Origin: an uncultured Acetatifactor sp.
GTDB taxonomy: Bacteria > Bacillota > Clostridia > Lachnospirales > Lachnospiraceae
DNA length: 11,063 nucleotides
Direction: 5' to 3'
NCBI GenBank assembly: GCA_910584235.1
Contig: CAJTZD010000094.1
Location: 1-11,063 of the forward strand
Of the stretch, positions 6,827-11,063 are shown piece by piece; position 1 is the first letter of the stretch; each line of letters begins with the position of its first letter. The translations under genes were made by a program, and so were the position numbers. The notes under the pieces are model-generated. The model saw nothing but the letters and a program-made list of their open reading frames with translations, made no database searches and was not told the DNA's origin.

Positions 6827-6868
6827 GCCTATATGGCTGAAATTTTTAACAGTTTCAACCATATAGGC
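6827..6868. promoter_or_regulatory. 16-bp inverted repeat upstream of the excisionase gene
   Basis: Arms 6827-6842 and 6853-6868 pair at 15 of 16 positions around a 10-nt loop. The outer ten bases, GCCTATATGG/CCATATAGGC, are perfect. There is no T-run on the plus strand after the stem. On the minus strand the stem is also not followed by a T-run. It sits 32 bases after the ATPase stop and 89 bases before the excisionase ATG, so an operator, an excisionase or integrase binding site, or an mRNA-processing hairpin are all possible. Confidence 0.55.
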
Positions 6869-6955
6869 AGCGAAAGTAAGGGCGGTAACAGAAATGCTTT
6901 TAAGTATAAGGGAGTTGCAACAGAGAGTATTCATTTCAAAAAAGGAGGCTGTTGA
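6833..6955 (+). CDS. Possible 40-aa small protein before xis
   Basis: An ATG at 6833 opens 40 codons, rich in Asn, Gly, Ser and Lys, ending at TGA 6953-6955, two bases before the excisionase ATG. The close spacing would allow translational coupling. There is no convincing ribosome binding site, and the start lies inside the inverted repeat, so it may be chance. Listed with low confidence. Confidence 0.2.
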   Translation: MAEIFNSFNHIGSESKGGNRNAFKYKGVATESIHFKKGGC

Positions 6956-6957
6956 GC

Positions 6958-7167
6958 ATGAGTGAAGCAAAAGCAATAGGGAGCGAAGAAAGGCAGGTCT
7001 ATTTTGCAAGCGATATCCAGAAGATATTAGGAATCGGCAGGTCAAAGTGTTATTATTTCCTTTCTGAGGTTTACCAGTCAGATACCCCTATTTTTCGGGT
7101 AATAAAAGTCGGCAAGCTATTCAGAGTGCCTAAAGATTCTTTCAACGCATGGATAAACGGGGAGTGA
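6958..7167 (+). CDS. Excisionase-like winged helix-turn-helix protein (69 aa)
   Basis: ATG 6958 follows AAAGGAGG (6941-6948) at nine bases; a TTG at 6952 is too close to that site. Residues 16-37 form a helix-turn-helix of the MerR/Xis type (A-S-D-I-Q-K-I-L-G-I-G-R-S-K). A wing follows, with Val-Gly-Lys-Leu-Phe-Arg-Val-Pro, and a closing helix (Asp-Ser-Phe-Asn-Ala-Trp-Ile). This is the usual small 'helix-turn-helix/excisionase' protein encoded next to integrases in Firmicutes elements. Such proteins bend DNA at the att site and bias the integrase toward excision, or act as repressors. It is 12 bases upstream of the first integrase and co-directional, which supports the excisionase role. Its Arg-Val-Pro-Lys wing is typical. 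The direction-control role is inferred from position. Confidence 0.8.
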   Translation: MSEAKAIGSEERQVYFASDIQKILGIGRSKCYYFLSEVYQSDTPIFRVIKVGKLFRVPKDSFNAWINGE

Positions 7168-7179
7168 GGTGTATCTTAT

Positions 7180-8361
7180 ATGAGTAGAGAAAAAAAGAGT
7201 GTTGCCTTTTATCAGGGCAGCTCATGGTTTCACCGGACCAAGGTGCTTCAGGAGAACGGGGAAATTAAATATGGTAGACGAGGCGGTTTTGCGACCGCCT
7301 CGGAAGCAGAAGAAAGCTATAGGAAGTGTGAGGAGGAATTTCAGAAAGCCTATCGCAGCTATCAGATGACACATAAGCTAAATATGGATATCAGTTTTAA
7401 AGATTATCTAATCCATTGGTTTGAAGAAATCTATTCCGCAAGAATTGAAAATACGACCAGAATGGTAGGGGCCTACACTTTATACAATCTGCTTTTGCCG
7501 CATATGGAGCAGGACATCAAGTTACGGTATGTCAATGTGGAGTATCTGAACCGGCTTCTGGAACGGGCTGCAAAGGCTACCGAATCGGCAGGAAATAAAT
7601 GCAGGGAAATGCTGAATCTTTCATTGAAAGAAGCTGTGACGCAAGGCTTTCTCAAGAACAACCCGGTTCCCGGAACAAAGCCATATAGGAGAAAAACACC
7701 TACGGTCGCCGTGTTAAGTAAGGAAAAGATGAAAGTGTTTCTTGCGGCAGCATCTAAGAATGGGTGGTATTTGGAAATATTGCTTGCTTTGTTCTGTGGA
7801 TTGAGGAAAGGCGAAATTCAAGGACTAAAGATGGAGGATTTCTGCATAGAGAGCCATTCCGTACATATCAAAAGGCAGATTACCTCTAATCCGATTGTAC
7901 CAAAAGGCGATTGTAAGATTGCGGATTATCAAATAATCGAGAAACAGCCGAAAACTGTCAATAGCGATAGGATTTTGAATGTGCCGGACGTGATTTGGAA
8001 AGAACTTGAAAGGCGGAAGACACAGATAATGATATATAAGGATGCAAAGGGGGAATCATTTTGCGATAAAGGATATATATCTTGTCGGGAGAATGGACTG
8101 CCCCACTCAGTTACAGCGCTAAACAACGCACTCACAAAAATTTGTGAGAAGAATGGACTGCCTCATGTTACTGTCCATGGGCTGAGACACATGTATGCTT
8201 CAATTTTATTGGCACAAGGAACTCCGCTCATCAAAATTTCGGCATGTCTGGGGCATGCCTCTGTCAACACGACCTATGAATACTATTGTGAGGTAGCGGA
8301 CGATGATGAAATTATTGGCTTTATGAACTCGACTTTTATACCAGGGGAGGATGAAGAATAG
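7180..8361 (+). CDS. Tyrosine recombinase/integrase 1, 393 aa
   Basis: A complete phage-type integrase. The N-terminal ~65 residues form an arm-DNA-binding-like region. A SAM-like core-binding domain follows (about 70-165), then the catalytic domain. Active-site residues are visible: R209 in G-L-R-K-G-E, a beta-hairpin Lys in Pro-Lys-Thr-Val-Asn-Ser, H333-G-L-R336, H359 in the G-H-A-S motif, and nucleophile Y369. The length is normal for the family. It catalyses strand exchange between attP and attB, or the reverse with an excisionase. ATG 7180 follows a weak GGAGTGAGG-like site; coupling to the excisionase gene 12 bases upstream is likely. It is followed after two bases by a second, different integrase, which is unusual. 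The two share domain order but clearly differ in sequence, so this is not a recent duplication. Confidence 0.93.
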   Translation: MSREKKSVAFYQGSSWFHRTKVLQENGEIKYGRRGGFATASEAEESYRKCEEEFQKAYRSYQMTHKLNMDISFKDYLIHWFEEIYSARIENTTRMVGAYTLYNLLLPHMEQDIKLRYVNVEYLNRLLERAAKATESAGNKCREMLNLSLKEAVTQGFLKNNPVPGTKPYRRKTPTVAVLSKEKMKVFLAAASKNGWYLEILLALFCGLRKGEIQGLKMEDFCIESHSVHIKRQITSNPIVPKGDCKIADYQIIEKQPKTVNSDRILNVPDVIWKELERRKTQIMIYKDAKGESFCDKGYISCRENGLPHSVTALNNALTKICEKNGLPHVTVHGLRHMYASILLAQGTPLIKISACLGHASVNTTYEYYCEVADDDEIIGFMNSTFIPGEDEE

Positions 8362-8363
8362 GC

Positions 8364-9680
8364 ATGCTTGACATGGGATTACAGAATTATGTTGACTGGC
8401 ATGTGAAACCTGTTATGCGGATTAGGGACGGCTATGGTTACAGAGTCGTCCTGAAGTATTTGGATGGCACGGAAAAAACACAGCAAAGAGCGGGCTTCCA
8501 TACAAAAAGGGAAGCCAATGCTGCCAGGGACAAAACGATAGCAGAATTATACAGCGGAAGCTATGTGACTTATGCGAATGTAACTGTGAAAGAATTTTTG
8601 GATTACTGGCTGGAGGAAGATATCGCTAAAAGGGTAGGGAGCGACAGCACCCTTTATAATTTCAGGGGGATTGCAAAAAATCATATTATCCCTATGATTG
8701 GAAAGAAAAAAATGGTGGAGGTCACAAGAGGGGATGTCCAGAAGCTGTACAATGCCAAAGCGGAGTATTCGGTATCTGTTGCCCGAGTATTGAAGACCGT
8801 AATGAATCTCTCTTTTCAGTATGCCGTTACAATGAAAGTGATTACTACAAATCCTGCCGCAGGAATCAATCTGCCTAAAACTGTGGAGAAGAAAAAGTAT
8901 CATCAAAGGACAATCAATACGCAGAAAACGCTTACGCTGGAACAAATCTTCCTTATTCTGGAAAAAAGCAAGGATTCGCCCATTCACATGCAGGTCTTAT
9001 TTAATGTGCTGATGGGGCTCCGGAGAAGCGAAATTATCGGGCTGAAATATGAAGATATCGATTATTTCAATCGCACAATGACGATACAAAGGCAGCTTGG
9101 CAAGCCTTTGGGGGCGAAAAAGGAGGATTATGCAGCGAAGACCCTGACCAAGCAGGAGATTAAAGTCAAGACCGAATCCAGCAATCGAGTTGTACCGATT
9201 CCGGATTATGTGTTTGAAGCAATACTGAAAGAAAAGGAACAGTATGAAAAACATAAGAACCGGAGGAAGCGGGAGTTTCAGGATTTAGGTTATATCTGCT
9301 GCTCTACATATGGAAGGCCGCGAAGCAAAGGATATCATGTGCAGCATTATAAGAAGCTGCTTCGGGAGAATAATCTGCCGGACATACGTTGGCATGACTT
9401 GAGAGCGACCTTTTGTACGCTCCTCTTGAAGAATAATTTTAATCCCAAAGCTGTCTCAAAATTGATGGGGCACACGAAAGAGATTATTACCCTTGACGTG
9501 TATGGGGATAATAAGGGGCTGGCAGGGGAGGAGTTCCCTGAGCTGTTGGAGTATATGGAGGAGGTTTTGCCCGAAAAACAGGAGGAAGAAGATAAAGCAA
9601 TGGGATTGGCGGATGTTGTAATTGATGTTTTGGAATATTACGGAGAAGCGGCAGAAAATGACAAAAAGGAACGGAATTGA
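8364..9680 (+). CDS. Tyrosine recombinase/integrase 2, 438 aa
   Basis: A second complete integrase, starting two bases after the stop of the first. The N-terminal region (about 15-65, with Gly-Phe-His-Thr-Lys-Arg-Glu-Ala) is arm-binding-like. A SAM-like domain follows (about 72-180), then the catalytic domain with R220 (G-L-R-R-S-E), a hairpin Lys in Val-Lys-Thr-Glu-Ser-Ser, H344-D-L-R347, G-H370-T, and Y380. The ~58-residue acidic, helical tail after the nucleophile is longer than usual. ATG 8364 has GGGAGG about 13 bases upstream, further than optimal, so translation probably depends on coupling; an ATG at 8373 is an alternative. It ends at a strong terminator. It may act with the first integrase as a pair (as in Tn554-type elements) or belong to a different element boundary. 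The catalytic set is intact in both. Confidence 0.93.
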   Translation: MLDMGLQNYVDWHVKPVMRIRDGYGYRVVLKYLDGTEKTQQRAGFHTKREANAARDKTIAELYSGSYVTYANVTVKEFLDYWLEEDIAKRVGSDSTLYNFRGIAKNHIIPMIGKKKMVEVTRGDVQKLYNAKAEYSVSVARVLKTVMNLSFQYAVTMKVITTNPAAGINLPKTVEKKKYHQRTINTQKTLTLEQIFLILEKSKDSPIHMQVLFNVLMGLRRSEIIGLKYEDIDYFNRTMTIQRQLGKPLGAKKEDYAAKTLTKQEIKVKTESSNRVVPIPDYVFEAILKEKEQYEKHKNRRKREFQDLGYICCSTYGRPRSKGYHVQHYKKLLRENNLPDIRWHDLRATFCTLLLKNNFNPKAVSKLMGHTKEIITLDVYGDNKGLAGEEFPELLEYMEEVLPEKQEEEDKAMGLADVVIDVLEYYGEAAENDKKERN

Positions 9681-9754
9681 AAAGCATACCCGAATCTGAA
9701 CAAATGTTCCGGTTTGGGTATTTGCTTTTTTGAGAAGATGTGTTACACTATAAC
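9677..9754 (+). repeat. Direct repeat copy A (78 nt) before the Rpn-like gene
   Basis: Aligns without gaps to 10835-10912; by hand count 69 of 78 bases match. It contains the terminator hairpin and a TGTTACACT element resembling an extended -10. It begins within the last codons of integrase 2. Most differences in the stem keep base-pairing (a G-T pair in copy A is A-T in copy B; a T-G pair is T-A), so the hairpin has been maintained. Confidence 0.8.
9685..9731 (+). terminator. Intrinsic terminator after integrase 2
   Basis: Arms 9686-9701 and 9706-9721 pair at 15 of 16 positions (two G-T pairs), with loop AAAT. A run of six T follows at 9726-9731, after a short TTGC. Flanking AAAAGC/GCTTTT can extend the stem past a 2-nt bulge, and the A-run on the other side makes it potentially bidirectional. 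Confidence 0.85.
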
Positions 9755-9759
9755 TAACC

Positions 9760-9797
9760 TTGAAATAGTTGATTTTATCATTTATATTGCATATAAT
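9760..9797 (+). promoter_or_regulatory. Promoter region of the Rpn-like gene
   Basis: Two overlapping sigma-70-type candidates have ideal 17-nt spacing: TTGAAA (9760-9765) with TATATT (9783-9788), and TTGATT (9769-9774) with TATAAT (9792-9797). Either would give a short leader to the ATG at 9813. The upstream TGTTACACT in the direct repeat (9741-9749) could be a further start. Confidence 0.6.
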
Positions 9798-9812
9798 GAA
9801 GAGGGAGTGCCG

Positions 9813-10769
9813 ATGATAGAGACAAATTTAGCGCAGACGGTCAAGGCTACAAATGACTCTGGTTCTGAATATGATACAAATGTAAAATATTTGCTTTCGG
9901 ACAAGCAGATATTGTCACGTATTTTGAAGTATGCGGTTGATGAGTTTCAGGAGATGGATATTGAAGACATCCTTGGCTGCATTGGTGACGATATTGAAAT
10001 AGGAGCGAGACCGGTTGATGCAGGACTTTCTAATCTTGGGCGGGTAAGAGGAACAGCAACGGAAGATAATATTCCGGGAGAGGGAATCATCTATTATGAT
10101 ATTCGCTTCACTGCATACCTCAAGGAAAAAGAGATGAAGATTCTTATCAACATTGAGGCGCAGAAGTCAACGGATTCCGGTAAACTGGGATACCACTTGG
10201 AGAATAGGATTGTATTCTATCTTGCAAGGATGATTTCAGCACAGAAACAGACAGAATTTTTTCACAGTGACTTTGACAATTTGAAAAAAGTCCGAAGTAT
10301 CTGGATATGTATGGACAGCGAGGAAACAGAAGATTCTATCGAGGAAATCTGTTTTGACAGAAAAACGGTTTACGGGAATAAGAGAAATTCATATCATACG
10401 GATCTGATGAAAGGCATTATTGTCAATATCAGGGGAGAAGCAGATAGTTCTCCCGGAAAAGCTATAAAGAAATCGCAGAATGTGTTGATTGCTATGTTGG
10501 AAGAGCTGGTTTCCAGGAAAGATGCGTCAGAAAAGAAACGTATATTGGAAGATGAATATGGAATGACAATGACGGCTGAATTGGAAAGGAGAATCCAGAT
10601 TATGTGCAATTGGTCAGAGAGTATTGAAGAGAGAAGTATAAGGCGTGAACGCCTGAATGCTATCGAGAGAATGATTAAGATTAATATTACAAAAGAGCAA
10701 ATATTATCTATGGGATATACAGAAGCTGAATATAAAAAAGCAGAGAGTGCACTATACGCGAATGCTTAG
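9813..10769 (+). CDS. Rpn-like PD-(D/E)XK nuclease family protein ('transposase' family), 318 aa
   Basis: The frame is open from 9714, but that start lies inside the terminator. ATG 9813 is chosen for the GAGGGAG ribosome binding site (9801-9807). The core shows the PD-(D/E)XK pattern: Tyr-Tyr-Asp-Ile-Arg-Phe (Asp about residue 95), then a strand ending Asn-Ile-Glu-Ala-Gln-Lys-Ser (Glu-x-Gln about 113-115). The E-x-Q form is typical of Rpn/YhgA-like proteins, which cut DNA and promote RecA-independent recombination in E. coli. The ~120-residue helical C-terminus ends in a Met-Gly-Tyr-Thr-Glu-Ala-Glu motif like the short helical repeat of that group. It is a stand-alone gene with its own promoter and terminator, between two direct repeats. 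Such genes are often multicopy in Lachnospiraceae. Family call good; DNA cleavage and mobility are inferred. Confidence 0.8.
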   Translation: MIETNLAQTVKATNDSGSEYDTNVKYLLSDKQILSRILKYAVDEFQEMDIEDILGCIGDDIEIGARPVDAGLSNLGRVRGTATEDNIPGEGIIYYDIRFTAYLKEKEMKILINIEAQKSTDSGKLGYHLENRIVFYLARMISAQKQTEFFHSDFDNLKKVRSIWICMDSEETEDSIEEICFDRKTVYGNKRNSYHTDLMKGIIVNIRGEADSSPGKAIKKSQNVLIAMLEELVSRKDASEKKRILEDEYGMTMTAELERRIQIMCNWSESIEERSIRRERLNAIERMIKINITKEQILSMGYTEAEYKKAESALYANA

Positions 10770-10790
10770 ACATAAGTCATCATCGTCATG

Positions 10791-10819
10791 GTGGCAAGCC
10801 ACTGTAGTAATAGTGGCTT
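10791..10819. promoter_or_regulatory. Competing short hairpins after the Rpn-like gene
   Basis: AAGCCACT (10796-10803) pairs perfectly with AGTGGCTT (10812-10819) around an 8-nt loop. The GCCAC part of the same arm (10798-10802) can instead pair with the GTGGC just upstream (10791-10795, two-base gap). The two structures exclude each other. No T-run follows. The meaning is unknown. Confidence 0.45.
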
Positions 10820-10842
10820 AAAGACCGCGAATCATTGAAAGA

Positions 10843-10889
10843 CATACCCAAATCTGAACAAATGTTCTGATTTGGGTATGTACTTTTTT
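10843..10889 (+). terminator. Intrinsic terminator after the Rpn-like gene
   Basis: Arms 10843-10859 and 10864-10880 pair at 16 of 17 positions with loop AAAT, then TAC and six T (10884-10889). It is nearly the same hairpin as that after integrase 2, and on the minus strand it is partly preceded by A-rich sequence. Confidence 0.85.
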
Positions 10890-10898
10890 GAGAAGATA

Positions 10899-10907
10899 TG
10901 TTATACT
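10899..10907 (+). promoter_or_regulatory. Extended -10-like element in copy B
   Basis: TGTTATACT matches TGn plus a -10 hexamer (TATACT). The best -35 at the right distance is poor (TGTACT, 10879-10884). It could drive a gene beyond the window's right edge; nothing in the last 150 bases is coding. Confidence 0.35.
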
Positions 10908-10912
10908 ATAAC

Positions 10913-11063
10913 CTGCTGTGTTCGAGAATTCCATATAGTTTTATGCTGTATTCATATGTTAACAAAATCGATTTAGGTGACTTTCATTCGTCACGGTACT
11001 TTTTTATAGTGAAAAGAAGACGCACCGTGACGAATTTCGGGCGGATAGTGCCCCTTTTTTACT
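10913..11063. repeat. Gene-free end with a 12-bp inverted repeat
   Basis: ATTCGTCACGGT (10986-10997) is repeated inverted at 11024-11035 with a 26-nt spacer. A third related GGTGAC lies at 10976-10981 and can pair with the GTCAC of the left arm. T-runs follow both the short GTGAC/GTCAC stem (10999 on) and a GGGC/GCCC stem near 11039-11053. It could be a terminator pair or the start of an upstream regulatory region of the next gene. No coding frame was found. Confidence 0.45.

Larger units (their letters stand above)
10835..10912 (+). repeat. Direct repeat copy B (78 nt) after the Rpn-like gene
   Basis: Ungapped second copy of 9677-9754 (69/78 by hand count). It lies 65 bases after the Rpn-like stop and carries the same hairpin plus T-run and the motif TGTTATACT (10899-10907), a better extended -10 than in copy A. 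Scattered similarity may continue past 10912, so the repeat may be longer but decayed. Confidence 0.8.

Noticed and set aside
9714..9812. Longer start for the Rpn-like gene (TTG 9714)
   Set aside because: It would begin within the terminator stem and lacks a ribosome binding site; ATG 9813 has one.
9677..10912. Classical insertion sequence with terminal inverted repeats
   Set aside because: The flanking repeats are direct, not inverted, and no target-site duplication or DDE transposase is seen.

Overview
The window looks like accessory (mobile) DNA from a gut-type Clostridia genome, most likely Lachnospiraceae. The grounds are strong AGGAGG-type ribosome binding sites, a Firmicutes-style ParM/StbA protein, a Rpn-type PD-(D/E)XK 'transposase' gene of a kind common in that family, and arm-binding tyrosine integrases. 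No rRNA, tRNA or CRISPR array was seen. The organism assignment is inference.

Layout. (1) Positions 1-2454 form a G+C-rich block on the plus strand: two unrecognised genes (65-520, 572-1081), then a ParM-like actin ATPase (1143-2069) and a ribbon-helix-helix ParR-like partner (2071-2454). This is a type II plasmid-style partition cassette. (2) Positions 2455-4438 are clearly more A+T-rich. They hold one minus-strand gene (2874-3977) with a C-terminal four-cysteine zinc finger, flanked by two ~400-base intergenic stretches with inverted repeats. One of these is an elaborate nested hairpin at 4259-4347. (3) Positions 4439-9680 are a co-directional module: a coiled-coil protein, a DUF927-like helicase/primase-type ATPase, a small excisionase-like protein, and two complete but different tyrosine recombinases in tandem. 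It ends at a strong intrinsic terminator. (4) Positions 9677-10912 hold a Rpn-like PD-(D/E)XK nuclease gene between two 78-nt direct repeats (69/78 identical by hand alignment). Each repeat carries the same terminator hairpin and a -10-like element. (5) Positions 10913-11063 have no gene but contain a 12-bp inverted repeat.

How the parts may work together (inference): block 1 would stabilise an extrachromosomal or excised replicon. Block 3 would supply DNA unwinding or replication plus excision and integration. The window could therefore be part of an integrative element that also exists as a partitioned circle, or a junction between a plasmid/ICE backbone and a second integrative element. 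No relaxase, type IV secretion gene, replication initiator or att site could be identified here. The features most worth a second look are the coiled-coil/ATPase/Xis/double-integrase module, the ParM-like protein lacking the usual phosphate-1 aspartate, the nested hairpin at 4259-4347, and the duplicated terminator/promoter unit around the Rpn-like gene.
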